From assembly GCF_001625015.1 (NCBI RefSeq), contig NZ_LVWJ02000014.1:372001-436000 (forward strand): DNA of 64,000 nt, given 5' to 3'. Made by a program: the position numbers and the translations under genes. Source of the stretch: Lewinella sp. 4G2. Its GTDB lineage: Bacteria; Bacteroidota; Bacteroidia; Chitinophagales; Saprospiraceae. Below the pieces are notes generated by a model. The model was not told the origin of the DNA, ran no database searches, and saw only the letters and a program-made list of their open reading frames with translations. The first letter of the stretch is position 1. Each line of letters starts with the position of its first letter. Below, piece by piece: positions 28,949 through 37,450 of this stretch.

Positions 28949-30496
28949 CTAGAAACCCCGGTAGCCCACGGTCAGTACTCCGGTGATGCGGGTTCTTTCC
29001 GTGTCCACTACGTTGGGATCCACGAAGAAAGTACGGTAGGGTGCGTAAGCGTTGTTCCTCCCCGCGTAGCGAGCGGCTACGTCCACAAAGAAACGACCAG
29101 CGTTGTAGCCTAGGCCCGTGGAGTAGGTAATGATTGATTCATCCTGATCGAAGCGTGGCTCCAGCGAGGGCAAGGTTTGGTATCCAACGCCAAAGCGTAG
29201 TTGCAGCGGGTTGAGGTTGATCTCCCCACCGGCACGAACGTTGAAGGTGGATCCCAACGTAGCGTCGATATCGGCATTGGCGGCCTCATCCACCAGCGTG
29301 AAGTCGAGTTCGCTGAAGGCGTTACCGGCGTAATTCACGTAGTCCGCATCGATAGAAAGGAAGCCGCTAGTACCGATAATGTAGCCCGCGCCGGCCGAGA
29401 ACCGCCAGGGCGTCCGCAGATTGACGATTACTGGTTGACCGTTGGCTCGCGCGTTACCGCCGAGGGCTTCATCACGGAAAGTGTAGTTGTAAGTCAATTC
29501 CGTCTGGTAAGTCTCGTCAATCGTCATGAAGGTGGGCGACTGAATGGACAAGCTGATTCGAGCGGCGGGGGTGGGCAAGTAAATGGCCCCCAGTTTAAAA
29601 TTGGCGCCGGAGCCCTGTTGCGTCAGCACTTCGTCGAAGGAAGCGTCCTCAAAGCGGGTGACCTCATCGCGGCCATCCACCTCGTCGTAGGTTTTGGTTT
29701 CGGTAAAGGAGAAGAAGGGGATGCCAAGGCCAATACCCCACATAAGTTTATCGTCAAGGTTGCCACCCAAGCTCAGCGCGAACTCGTGCATGCTGCCCGA
29801 CCGGTCCACGGTACCGCTCCGAGTGATTTGTGCCTGTTGGGCGTCATCAAAATCGAAGTCGGAGAAGTAGCCAAATTCATCCTGCAGCAAAGCGCGGCGG
29901 TCATTTTGCGGAAGCACGTCGATGTTATCAAATAAGGTGGGGTCGATGACGTTGAGCAGGTTACTCCTGAAATCATCGAAGAAACTGTCGTTAAAATCCT
30001 CCGTGAGGGCATCGAGGATGGAGCCACCACTGTCACCGGAATAGCGAATCACTTCGTTGTAGTCTGCTATACGGGCCAGGCTGAAGCCAAAGTTCAACGA
30101 ATTGTAGTCGCTCTCCTGGCTGCTGTTGGTATAGACAAAAGAGAGGTTCGGTACCGTGATGGTGCCCGTATTCTCAGATATACCACGGTTCGTTCCGTTA
30201 CCGCGCAGCAGGGAGGTGATGGATCGGTTAGTATAACCCACTGACGCCGAGGCGTAACTACTTCGGTTGTAGCCAATGCCCGCTGGATTGACGTGCATGG
30301 TCGAAACGTCCACTCCAATCGGCGTCATACTCCCCCCGGTGCCCATAAAGCGGGCGGAACCTTGCAGATTGACCGTAGAGAGCCGAATGGCATCTTCTAC
30401 CCGGCTGGGCAGTACCTGAGGCAGCGGTGCTTGGGCCATCAGCTCGGAAACTGACAACAGGAGAAGGGGAAGAACGGAAAGGAATAAACGCGTCAT
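28949..30496 (-). CDS. OmpP1/FadL/TodX-type outer-membrane transport protein
   Basis: The 515-residue product begins with a signal peptide (FLSVLPLLLLSVSELMAQ-A) and a plug-like segment (RVEDAIRLSTVNLQGSARFM, GGSMTPIGVDVSTMHVNPAG) typical of Bacteroidota FadL-like porins. The remainder alternates short hydrophobic beta strands and ends YRGF with a terminal Phe, as expected of a beta barrel. The family takes up hydrophobic compounds across the outer membrane; the substrate here is unknown. It is a single gene converging on porX. The ATG at 30496 gives the signal peptide directly. Confidence 0.82.
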   Translation of the reverse strand: MTRLFLSVLPLLLLSVSELMAQAPLPQVLPSRVEDAIRLSTVNLQGSARFMGTGGSMTPIGVDVSTMHVNPAGIGYNRSSYASASVGYTNRSITSLLRGNGTNRGISENTGTITVPNLSFVYTNSSQESDYNSLNFGFSLARIADYNEVIRYSGDSGGSILDALTEDFNDSFFDDFRSNLLNVIDPTLFDNIDVLPQNDRRALLQDEFGYFSDFDFDDAQQAQITRSGTVDRSGSMHEFALSLGGNLDDKLMWGIGLGIPFFSFTETKTYDEVDGRDEVTRFEDASFDEVLTQQGSGANFKLGAIYLPTPAARISLSIQSPTFMTIDETYQTELTYNYTFRDEALGGNARANGQPVIVNLRTPWRFSAGAGYIIGTSGFLSIDADYVNYAGNAFSELDFTLVDEAANADIDATLGSTFNVRAGGEINLNPLQLRFGVGYQTLPSLEPRFDQDESIITYSTGLGYNAGRFFVDVAARYAGRNNAYAPYRTFFVDPNVVDTERTRITGVLTVGYRGF

Positions 30497-30692
30497 GTGG
30501 CTTAACTTTTGCTGGGTGCAACCATGGCACGGCAGCTGATGCTGGTTGCTACCCTAAGTAAAGCCTAATTCCCCATTGGGTTCACTATCGCTACCTCCAC
30601 CGCGCTACCGTAAGTAATTCTTAACGGCCTGAGGTGATGTGCCCGTCGTTTGCGGGCCAGTTATACGGTTGGAGGGGAACCGTGCAAAACAG

Positions 30693-30723
30693 GCGGAGGC
30701 ACCAACAATGTTGATGCCTCCGC
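30693..30723 (-). terminator. Terminator of the Arg/Ser-tailed protein gene
   Basis: On the minus strand GCGGAGGCATCAACA pairs with TGTTGGTGCCTCCGC around a tiny loop and is followed by CTGTTTTG. It starts about 20 nt after the stop codon at 30745. Confidence 0.8.
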
Positions 30724-30744
30724 AGATGATTTCAAATTTAGTGC

Positions 30745-31782
30745 TTACCGACCACCACGTGAAGAACCACTGCGGCTTCTGGAAGGAGCGCTTCTACTGG
30801 GGCTCACACTGCGGCTGGGAGATACGCTCCGGCTGGGGCTGATACTCCGGCTACGGGAAGGCGCAACTGATCGCGAACGCGTATCCGTTGAACGTGTCCG
30901 CACCGGTGCGCGCTGAACGCTCGGCCGCGCGGAAGACCGGGTACGCGTTGGGGTAGTACTGCGCGTTCGTACCGGGTTGCGATTTCCGGAAGTAGATCTG
31001 CTCTGGGCGCTGGAATTACTCTTTTCGCCTCCAGAGTAGCCACCGTTGTTACGGCTGACCGTAGTCCGGCGCCGATCGATCCGATCCTGAATGGAGGTAG
31101 TTGATCCACGCGGCGTCCTTACGGTAGACTGGCCGGGAATCTGACGGGTATTCCCGGCAACGTTGTAAAAGGTATTGCCAAACGCCGGTGGGCAGTAATA
31201 ACCACCACCTACTCCAGCAACGCCGAAACCACCGAAACGATTGAACCCTACCCCACCGTAGATCCCGGGGTTGAAAAAGGGATCATTCCAGTAGCCAAAG
31301 CGGTTGAATCCGTTCTGAAAGGCAAAGCGATCGTAGGGGGAGGCAAAGCCGAAGCGGTCTACCGCAACAACCCGCGGTCCGTAGGGCGTATACACCCGCT
31401 GAAAGGCAACGGAAGGCGTATTGTAGATCAGCGTCGTATTAAACCCGCCCCGGAAGAAGGGGTCGTAGTAGCCAGCGTCCACGTAAAAGGGATCGTAGTA
31501 ACCAAAGCTCCCCACGGGCCGGCGGAAACGGCGGATGCGACTGGTGTACTCGTAGTCCGAAGCTTGTCGGTTAGCTAATTCTTCCGGGTCCGGCACGTCG
31601 TCGTAATCATCCTCATAGGAGTAGCCATCGTCGTCGATAGCATCATCTAATGAGATGGTATTCGCCCTTTTTTCTTTGGAGGGGACGAAGTAGACGTCAT
31701 CGTATTGCGCCGCGAGGGTAGTCGTACCGGCAACGAAGGCCAGTAGGAACAGGAGGCGGGCGGAAAAGCGAAGCGTGCGCAT
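30745..31782 (-). CDS. Secreted protein with Arg/Ser-rich low-complexity tail, function unknown
   Basis: I do not recognise the family. The 345-residue product has a signal peptide (LLFLLAFVAGTTTLAAQ-Y), an acidic segment (DDAIDDDGYSYEDDYDDVPD, about 45-65), and a central region rich in Tyr, Phe, Gly and Asn (repeats of NGFNRFGYWNDPFF type, about 95-205). A basic tail of about 110 residues has dozens of Arg-Ser dipeptides, ending with SPSRSVSPSRSVSPSRS. The tail looks superficially like eukaryotic SR domains, but in a secreted bacterial protein it is more likely a disordered polycationic segment. A promoter-like sequence lies at 31858-31889 and a strong terminator follows at 30693. Confidence 0.75.
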   Translation of the reverse strand: MRTLRFSARLLFLLAFVAGTTTLAAQYDDVYFVPSKEKRANTISLDDAIDDDGYSYEDDYDDVPDPEELANRQASDYEYTSRIRRFRRPVGSFGYYDPFYVDAGYYDPFFRGGFNTTLIYNTPSVAFQRVYTPYGPRVVAVDRFGFASPYDRFAFQNGFNRFGYWNDPFFNPGIYGGVGFNRFGGFGVAGVGGGYYCPPAFGNTFYNVAGNTRQIPGQSTVRTPRGSTTSIQDRIDRRRTTVSRNNGGYSGGEKSNSSAQSRSTSGNRNPVRTRSTTPTRTRSSARPSVQRAPVRTRSTDTRSRSVAPSRSRSISPSRSVSPSRSVSPSRSAPSRSRSGSSRGGR

Positions 31783-31857
31783 GTTAATTCAGTTTGGGCT
31801 TTGGGAAAGCTGATGCCTACCCAAAGACGGTCTTTAAAATGATTACTTTTGCCCACT

Positions 31858-31889
31858 CAAATTTAGCCGGGTCGGTAAAAGCTGAGCAA
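31858..31889 (-). promoter_or_regulatory. Promoter of the Arg/Ser-tailed protein gene
   Basis: On the minus strand TTG (31889-31887), 21 nt, then TAAATTTG (31865-31858). The predicted start leaves about 70 nt before the ATG at 31782. The rest of the 302-bp gap to proS holds one copy of the 17-bp element. Confidence 0.55.
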
Positions 31890-32031
31890 CCTTTCACTTT
31901 CACGAAAAGTCGCCCCTTAGCCGCACCTTCCGGCTTCGTTTGGCCGTTGATGCGTAGCGTCTGCGGGGTCGCAATCAAGATAAACGATGGTACGGACTAA
32001 TTCGTCACCCATTGTTCATCCCACTTGCTTA

Positions 32032-32048
32032 GCACCCGCGGCAGCGCC
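32032..32048. repeat. 17-bp dispersed element copy (CCC variant)
   Basis: GCACCCGCGGCAGCGCC, 37 bp upstream of the proS start codon, so probably within its leader RNA. Confidence 0.8.
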
Positions 32049-32084
32049 CCTTTAAAACATTGATTTTCAGACAATAGTTCGAAT

Positions 32085-33554
32085 ATGGCAAGTGCCGTTA
32101 CCCCCAGAAACGAAGATTACTCCCAGTGGTACCTGGACATCGTGAAGAACGCCAACCTGGCGCAAAATTCGGCCGTCCGCGGCTGCATGGTCATCAAACC
32201 TTACGGCTTCGGCATCTGGGAACGGATGCAGCGGCAACTGGACGATATGTTCAAGGAAACCGGCCACCAGAACGCCTACTTTCCCATCTTCATCCCGAAG
32301 TCCTTCCTGAGTAAAGAGGCCGCCCACGTGGAGGGTTTCGCCAAGGAATGCGCCGTCGTAACCCACTACCGCCTGAAAAATGCGGAGGACGGCAGCGGCG
32401 TCATCGTCGACCCCGAAGCCAAGCTGGAGGAGGAACTGATCGTCCGGCCCACCTCCGAAACGATCATCTGGAACACTTACCGCGACTGGATCACCAGTTA
32501 CCGCGATCTGCCCCTGCTCGTTAACCAGTGGGCCAACGTCGTCCGCTGGGAGATGCGGACCCGCCTCTTCCTGCGCACCGCCGAATTCCTGTGGCAGGAA
32601 GGGCACACCGCCCACGCCACGCCCGAAGAAGCCCAGGAGGAAACGTTGAAGATGCAGGAGGTGTACGCCACCTTCGCCGAAGAATTCATGGCCATGCCCG
32701 TCATCCGCGGCGTGAAGACCGAGAACGAACGCTTCGCCGGCGCCGACAACACCTACACGATCGAGGCGATGATGCAGGACGGCAAGGCGCTGCAGGCCGG
32801 CACCAGCCACAACCTGGGCCAGAACTTCGCCAAGGCCTTCGACGTGAAGTTCGCCAACGAAAACAATAAGGAAGAGTACGTCTGGGCAACCAGCTGGGGC
32901 GTTTCCACCCGCCTCATTGGTGGCCTCATCATGACGCACTCAGACGACCAGGGCCTCGTGCTCCCGCCCAAACTGGCGCCCATTCAGGTCGTCATCATCC
33001 CCATCCCGAAACCGAACGACGAGCTCGACGCCAAGGCCCACGAGATCATGGCCGAACTGAAGAGCCGCGGCATCCGCGTCAAGTACGACAACGATGCCAA
33101 GAAGCGGCCCGGTTTCAAATTTGCTGAAAACGAACTGCAGGGTATCCCCGTCCGCCTCGGCCTCGGCAAGCGCGACCTCGCCAACGGCACCATCGAAGTG
33201 GCCCGGCGGGATACCAAGGAAAAATCCAGCCAACCCCTGGAAGGCATCGTGGACCACGTCGCCAGTCTGCTCGATGAGATCCAGCAGAACCTCTTCCAGA
33301 CCGCGCTCGACTTCCGCGCCGAGCACAGCCACACCGTCGATACGATGGAAGAATTCAAGGCCATCCTCGACCGCGACATCCCCGGCTTCATCTACGCCCA
33401 CTGGGACGGCACGACCGAAACGGAGAAGAAGATCAAGGAGCTCACCAAGGCTACGATCCGCTGCATCCCCAACGATTCCGTCGCCGAAGCCGGCACCTGC
33501 ATCCTGACCGGCAAGCCCAGCGAACGCCGGGTCATCTTCGCTAAATCTTACTAG
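32085..33554 (+). CDS. proS: Prolyl-tRNA synthetase, short archaeal/eukaryotic-type
   Basis: The 489-residue enzyme charges tRNA-Pro. It lacks the long editing insertion of the E. coli type. The class II core is visible: motif 1 region ([26 protein letters not shown]), motif 2 around [11 protein letters not shown] and [20 protein letters not shown], and motif 3 in [20 protein letters not shown]. An anticodon-binding domain begins near PIQVVIIPI, and the C-terminal zinc-like domain characteristic of this type ends in a terminal Tyr (RRVIFAKSY). The ATG at 32085 fits the family start. It converges with ileS, and a shared hairpin lies at 33590-33620. Confidence 0.97.
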   Translation: MASAVTPRNEDYSQWYLDIVKNANLAQNSAVRGCMVIKPYGFGIWERMQRQLDDMFKETGHQNAYFPIFIPKSFLSKEAAHVEGFAKECAVVTHYRLKNAEDGSGVIVDPEAKLEEELIVRPTSETIIWNTYRDWITSYRDLPLLVNQWANVVRWEMRTRLFLRTAEFLWQEGHTAHATPEEAQEETLKMQEVYATFAEEFMAMPVIRGVKTENERFAGADNTYTIEAMMQDGKALQAGTSHNLGQNFAKAFDVKFANENNKEEYVWATSWGVSTRLIGGLIMTHSDDQGLVLPPKLAPIQVVIIPIPKPNDELDAKAHEIMAELKSRGIRVKYDNDAKKRPGFKFAENELQGIPVRLGLGKRDLANGTIEVARRDTKEKSSQPLEGIVDHVASLLDEIQQNLFQTALDFRAEHSHTVDTMEEFKAILDRDIPGFIYAHWDGTTETEKKIKELTKATIRCIPNDSVAEAGTCILTGKPSERRVIFAKSY

Positions 33555-33589
33555 CGGCCGTTCCGGTTGGAACTTCGGCGAATAGCAAA

Positions 33590-33620
33590 AGGCGCGACTT
33601 ACACTAGGTAAGTCGCGCCT
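33590..33620. terminator. Bidirectional terminator between proS and ileS
   Basis: AGGCGCGACTTAC and GTAAGTCGCGCCT form a perfect 13-bp stem with a 5-nt loop. CGTT follows on the plus strand and TTTTG on the minus strand (after the first arm is read in reverse). Confidence 0.85.
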
Positions 33621-33634
33621 CGTTATATGCATTT

Positions 33635-33651
33635 GGCGCTCACGCAGGTGC
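33635..33651. repeat. 17-bp dispersed element copy (CAC variant)
   Basis: GGCGCTCACGCAGGTGC, between the shared terminator and the ileS stop codon. The same CAC variant occurs inside ileS at 34507. Confidence 0.8.
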
Positions 33652-33692
33652 AAAGCAAAGGGTTAAGCTGCGCGCCACCCGAAGGCTTGGGA

Positions 33693-36600
33693 CTATACCC
33701 GACTGACGGCGAGGAAGACCTCTTCCCCATTGGGTAACTCAAGTGCGTCACCGGCCACGTCACCATCGAGGACCAGGCTATCGGCCAATACCTCGTCGGC
33801 AATGTAATCCCGGTATGTCGTTGCCGCCTGCTCAATTTTCGGGGAACCCTGGAGGCGAACGCGGATGCGGTCCGTCACCTCAAAACCCTGGTCCTTACGG
33901 AGGTTCTGGATGCGGTTGACGAGCTCCCGGGCCAGGCCTTCGGAGGCTAGTTCGTCGGTGATCGTGACGTCGAGGGCGACGGTGAGTTCGCCGTCGGTGG
34001 CCACCTTCCAGCCGGGGATGTCCTCGGTGGTGATGGAGACGTCCTCCGGCGTGAGGGTAACGGTTTCATCCCCGACGGCCAGGTCGTAAGACCCGGTAGA
34101 TTCCAGCGTGGAGATCTGGTCGACCGTCATTTGGTTGACGGCGCCGGCGACCTGCTTCATCATCTTACCCACCTTCTTACCAAGGACGCGGAAGTTGGGT
34201 TTGATGCTTTTCTTCAGGAAGTCGCCATCCGTCAGCAGTTCGACCTCCTTGATGTTGGTCTCATTCTTGACGATCTCGGCGATGGCCTCGATGCGGCGTT
34301 GGACATCGGGGTCGGTGGCCGGCACGAGGATCTTTTGCAGGGGCTGGCGTACGCGCAGGTTATCGGCCTTCCGGAGCGAAAGGGTGAGGGAACTGAGGCG
34401 TTGGGCGTAGTCCATCCGTACTTCGAGATCCCGGTCAATGAGTTGCTCATCGGCCTGGGGGAGGATACTCAGGTGGACGGAGTCACCCTTTTTACCATCT
34501 TCCCCGGCACCTGCGTGAGCGCCCGTCAAATCGCGGTACAGCTGTTCGGCGTAGAAGGGGGCGACGGGTGACATTAGCTGGGCCACCCGCACGAGGCAGG
34601 TGTGCAGCGTCTGGTAGGCCGCGCGCTTATCGGTGGACATTTCCCCCTTCCAGAACCGGCGCCGGCACTGGCGGACGTACCAATTGGAAAGCTCGGCGTT
34701 CACGAAACGGTCGATGGCCCGGCAGGCCGGCGTGGCGTCGTAGGCGGCGAAGCGTTCGGTGACCTCCTTAGTGAGGCTGTTCAGTTTGCTAATGATCCAG
34801 TGGTCCAGCTCGGCCAGGTCCTTCTTGGCGACGGGCTTGTCCGTAGTCGGATCGTAACCGTCGACGTTGGCGTAGAGGGCAAAGAAGCCGTAGGTGTTGT
34901 AGAGCGTGCCGAAGAACGTGCGCCGCACTTCCTGGATGCCCTCTTCGTCGAACTTGAGGTTATCCCAGGGGTTGGCGTTGCTGATCATGTACCAGCGGGT
35001 AGCGTCGGCGCCGTAGGTATCGATGGTGGTGAAGGGGTCGACGGCGTTGCCGCGACTTTTAGACATCTTCACTCCGTTTCTATCAAGGACTAAGCCATTT
35101 GACACTACGTTCTTAAACGCAACGGAATCAAAAGTCATGGTAGCAATTGCGTGAAGGGTATAAAACCAGCCTCTTGTCTGGTCAACACCTTCGGCGATAA
35201 AATCAGCCGGAAAAACGCGGCCAAAATCCTTCTCATTCTCAAAAGGGTAATGCCATTGTGCGTAAGGCATTGAACCTGAATCAAACCATACGTCGATTAG
35301 ATCAAGTTCGCGAGTCAGTTCTTTACCGTTCTTCCACAGTTTCACCTCATCGATGTAGGGACGATGAAGGTCTTTCGGCATTTGTTGCTCTAGCCCTAGT
35401 TCTTGGTTAGCTAGTTCAATAGCTTCTTCCAATTCAGCCATGGACCCAATGCATACCTCTTCTTCGCCATCTTCGCTGCGCCAGATAGGTAATGGGGTAC
35501 CCCAGTAGCGAGATCGGCTCAGGTTCCAGTCTAAAAGGTTTTCAAGCCACTTGCCAAAACGCCCCGTCCCGGTGCTTTCTGGCTGCCAATTGATTGTTTT
35601 GTTCAACTCAGCCATCCGCTCTTTAACCGAACTGGCTTTTATGAACCAACTATCGAGGGGATAGTACAATACTGGTTTATCGGTTCTCCAACAGTGAGGG
35701 TAGCTGTGGTTGTACTTGGCCACATTGAAAGCTTGTCCTACTGTTTTCAGGTGGATGGCAATGTCTACATTGACATCCTTGTAATCAGGATCTTCCTTGT
35801 AATTTTTAACATACCTACCCGCGAATTGACCTGCCTCATCAGTAAACTTACCCTGCTTATCAACAAGTGTTAGCGAGCCTATACCATTGACTCTACCTAC
35901 CGCCATATCGTCCTGGCCAAAGCTGGGGGCGGTGTGAACGATACCAGTGCCGGCATCCGTCGTGACGAAATTGCCCGGGATGATGCGGAAGGCATCACCG
36001 TCTTCCACGGCCGGGCCGTCGAGGAGTCGTTCGTACCGGAGCCCAACGAGTTGCTCACCGGTGAAGGGCTCGGAGATGGCTTCGATGGTGGGTTGGTTGT
36101 GCCCGCCAAACCATTTGCCGACCAGTTCCTTGGCCAACACCACGTCGTTCGGTTCACCGGTGTACTGGTTCTTCGTCCGGACTTTTACGTATTCGATCTT
36201 CGGGCCTACGGTGAGGGCCGTGTTGGAGGGGAGCGTCCAAGGCGTGGTCGTCCAGGCGATGATGTGGAGGTTGGTACTGTCCGCACTTCCTAGCATGGCA
36301 CCTGCGTCAGCGCCCTCTTCTACCTGGGGCGTAACCGGCAGACTCCACAACCAGCTATGGTCGCTGGATTTAGTAGCCTTGAACATCGCTACCACTGTGG
36401 TGTCACTCACGTCCTGATAAGCGCCGGGCATGTTCAGTTCAGCAGTACTCAGGCCAGTGCCTGCGGCAGGTGAGTAAGGCTGGATGGTGTAGCCTTTATA
36501 CATCAGGCCCTTGTCGTAGATTTTCTTCAACAGCCACCAGACGGACTCCATGTACTCGTTCTCATAGGTCACGTATGGATTTTCCAGGTCGACCCAATAA

Positions 36601-37013
36601 CCCATTTTACGCGTGATGTCATCCCAGACATCTTTGTAGCGCATCACGGTCTCCTTACAAGTTTTATTATACTCGTCGACTGAGATTTTCTTTCCAATGT
36701 CTTCTTTGGTAATTCCTAGCTCTTTCTCTACAGCTAGCTCAATCGGCAAACCGTGGGTATCCCAGCCCCCTTTGCGCTCTACCCGTTTGCCCTGTAGGGT
36801 CTGGAAGCGGCAGAAGATGTCCTTGATCGTCCGGGCCATAACGTGGTGGATACCGGGCATCCCGTTGGCGGAGGGTGGGCCTTCGTAGAACACGAATGAG
36901 TTGTCTTCGGAGCGCTCGGTGATGCTCCGCTGAAAGACGTCGTTGGCCGCCCAGAAATCGAGGATGGCTTTGTCTACTTCGGGGAGGTCGAGGTTTTTAT
37001 ACTCTTGGAACAT
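33693..37013 (-). CDS. ileS: Isoleucyl-tRNA synthetase
   Basis: The product has 1,106 residues from the ATG at 37013 (MFQEYKNLDLPEVDKAILDF, the usual family start; a longer frame begins at 37064 but runs into the attenuator). It attaches isoleucine to tRNA-Ile and edits Val. The class I motifs are PPSANGMPGIHHVMARTIKD (HIGH equivalent) near residue 50 and GVKMSKSRGN (KMSKS). The editing domain has AWTTTPWTLPSNTAL, and the C-terminal anticodon and DUF5915-like region is complete. Two copies of the dispersed 17-bp element are read in frame as GADAGA and GAHAGA, apparently as short loop insertions. The segment about 35060-35905, and a shorter one at about 36640-36745, are much richer in A+T than the rest. 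The gene is preceded by an Ile-codon leader peptide and terminator. Confidence 0.96.
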   Translation of the reverse strand: MFQEYKNLDLPEVDKAILDFWAANDVFQRSITERSEDNSFVFYEGPPSANGMPGIHHVMARTIKDIFCRFQTLQGKRVERKGGWDTHGLPIELAVEKELGITKEDIGKKISVDEYNKTCKETVMRYKDVWDDITRKMGYWVDLENPYVTYENEYMESVWWLLKKIYDKGLMYKGYTIQPYSPAAGTGLSTAELNMPGAYQDVSDTTVVAMFKATKSSDHSWLWSLPVTPQVEEGADAGAMLGSADSTNLHIIAWTTTPWTLPSNTALTVGPKIEYVKVRTKNQYTGEPNDVVLAKELVGKWFGGHNQPTIEAISEPFTGEQLVGLRYERLLDGPAVEDGDAFRIIPGNFVTTDAGTGIVHTAPSFGQDDMAVGRVNGIGSLTLVDKQGKFTDEAGQFAGRYVKNYKEDPDYKDVNVDIAIHLKTVGQAFNVAKYNHSYPHCWRTDKPVLYYPLDSWFIKASSVKERMAELNKTINWQPESTGTGRFGKWLENLLDWNLSRSRYWGTPLPIWRSEDGEEEVCIGSMAELEEAIELANQELGLEQQMPKDLHRPYIDEVKLWKNGKELTRELDLIDVWFDSGSMPYAQWHYPFENEKDFGRVFPADFIAEGVDQTRGWFYTLHAIATMTFDSVAFKNVVSNGLVLDRNGVKMSKSRGNAVDPFTTIDTYGADATRWYMISNANPWDNLKFDEEGIQEVRRTFFGTLYNTYGFFALYANVDGYDPTTDKPVAKKDLAELDHWIISKLNSLTKEVTERFAAYDATPACRAIDRFVNAELSNWYVRQCRRRFWKGEMSTDKRAAYQTLHTCLVRVAQLMSPVAPFYAEQLYRDLTGAHAGAGEDGKKGDSVHLSILPQADEQLIDRDLEVRMDYAQRLSSLTLSLRKADNLRVRQPLQKILVPATDPDVQRRIEAIAEIVKNETNIKEVELLTDGDFLKKSIKPNFRVLGKKVGKMMKQVAGAVNQMTVDQISTLESTGSYDLAVGDETVTLTPEDVSITTEDIPGWKVATDGELTVALDVTITDELASEGLARELVNRIQNLRKDQGFEVTDRIRVRLQGSPKIEQAATTYRDYIADEVLADSLVLDGDVAGDALELPNGEEVFLAVSRV
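34507..34523. repeat. 17-bp dispersed element copy inside ileS
   Basis: GCACCTGCGTGAGCGCC, preceded by TCCCCG. The gene reads it as Gly-Ala-His-Ala-Gly-Ala, between LYRDLT and EDGKKGDSVHLS, a place where other IleS proteins usually have only a short link. Confidence 0.8.
36298..36314. repeat. 17-bp dispersed element copy inside ileS
   Basis: GCACCTGCGTCAGCGCC, read as Gly-Ala-Asp-Ala-Gly-Ala in a loop just before the editing-domain motif AWTTTPWTLPSN. Confidence 0.8.
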
Positions 37014-37062
37014 GGGGGGAGATTGGGAGGAATGGGAAAACGGAGGGCAAAAGTAGGTAAAC

Positions 37063-37092
37063 AAAAAGCCCCGGCGGATGGTCCGTCGGGGC
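37063..37092 (-). terminator. Attenuator-type terminator in the ileS leader
   Basis: On the minus strand GCCCCGACGGA and TCCGCCGGGGC pair with one A-C mismatch, loop CCA, followed by TTTTTG. It lies 33 nt after the leader-peptide stop and 50 nt before the ileS ATG, so it must be read through for ileS to be expressed from this leader. Its 5' arm contains ACGGAC, complementary to GTCCGT at the end of the leader peptide frame (37132-37127), which would give a competing antiterminator. Confidence 0.75.
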
Positions 37093-37124
37093 TTTTCGTT
37101 TGCAGTGCAGTGCAGCGGTAAAGC

Positions 37125-37181
37125 TTACGGACGGGCGGGCCGCCGAATAATTATACCGCTAATAATGAGCTGATTCTGCAT
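37125..37181 (-). CDS. Ile-rich leader peptide of ileS (18 aa)
   Basis: The frame ATG to TAA encodes MQNQLIISGIIIRRPARP. Five of 18 codons are Ile (ATT, ATT, ATA, ATT, ATT), placed just before two Arg codons and the segment that can pair with the terminator arm. This is the layout of amino-acid biosynthesis leader peptides: scarce charged tRNA-Ile would stall the ribosome on the Ile run, free GTCCGT to pair with ACGGAC and stop the terminator forming. Translation is inferred. It is too short for standard gene finders. A TACCTTTG motif ends 4 nt upstream of the ATG, so the transcript could begin almost at the start codon, but no TTG lies at the right distance. Confidence 0.7.
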   Translation of the reverse strand: MQNQLIISGIIIRRPARP

Positions 37182-37296
37182 AGGGCAAAGGTAACAACGG
37201 CACCTCAATTGAAGTTGCGGCTAAGCGTAAGCAAGGTGTTTAGGTGCTCAGGCTCACTTTTTTAGCCACAAAGCACAATTTTTTTCAATCGATTGC

Positions 37297-37326
37297 TTGA
37301 CAGTCCGCCAATTTATCCTATCTTAG
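37297..37326 (+). promoter_or_regulatory. Promoter of candidate small RNA
   Basis: TTG (37297-37299), 19 nt, then TATCTTAG (37319-37326), one or two changes from TAnnTTTG. The spacing is exact for Bacteroidota promoters. The start would fall near 37332. Confidence 0.55.
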
Positions 37327-37331
37327 AAGCA

Positions 37332-37428
37332 AGTTGACGCGGAAGCTAATTCCGCCCACCAACTTTCTATTTAGTTTTCATTTGGTTTTTTGGGGTTATT
37401 GGGAGGCAACGTCGTTGCCTCTTTTTTT
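37332..37428 (+). ncRNA. Candidate small structured RNA, about 97 nt
   Basis: No open frame is present. The 5' part folds as AAGTTG (37331-37336) with CAACTT (37360-37365), enclosing GCGGAA (37339-37344) with TTCCGC (37350-37355). A U-rich single-stranded region (TTTCATTTGGTTTTTTGGGG) follows. The RNA ends in a perfect terminator: GAGGCAACG (37403-37411) with CGTTGCCTC (37413-37421) and seven Ts. A promoter is placed correctly upstream. No protein gene follows on the same strand before rsgA, so a separate RNA is more likely than a leader. I cannot assign it to a known family. Confidence 0.6.
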
Positions 37429-37450
37429 GTGCCCGCTGCAAAACGTCGGT

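Noticed and set aside
33094..33507. 137-codon plus-strand Ser/Arg-rich frame
   Set aside because: Out-of-frame shadow of proS.
36456..36472. TGCCTGCGGCAGG inside ileS, resembling the 17-bp element
   Set aside because: Only the inner part matches and it encodes a normal IleS stretch (SPAAGTGLS), so it was not counted.
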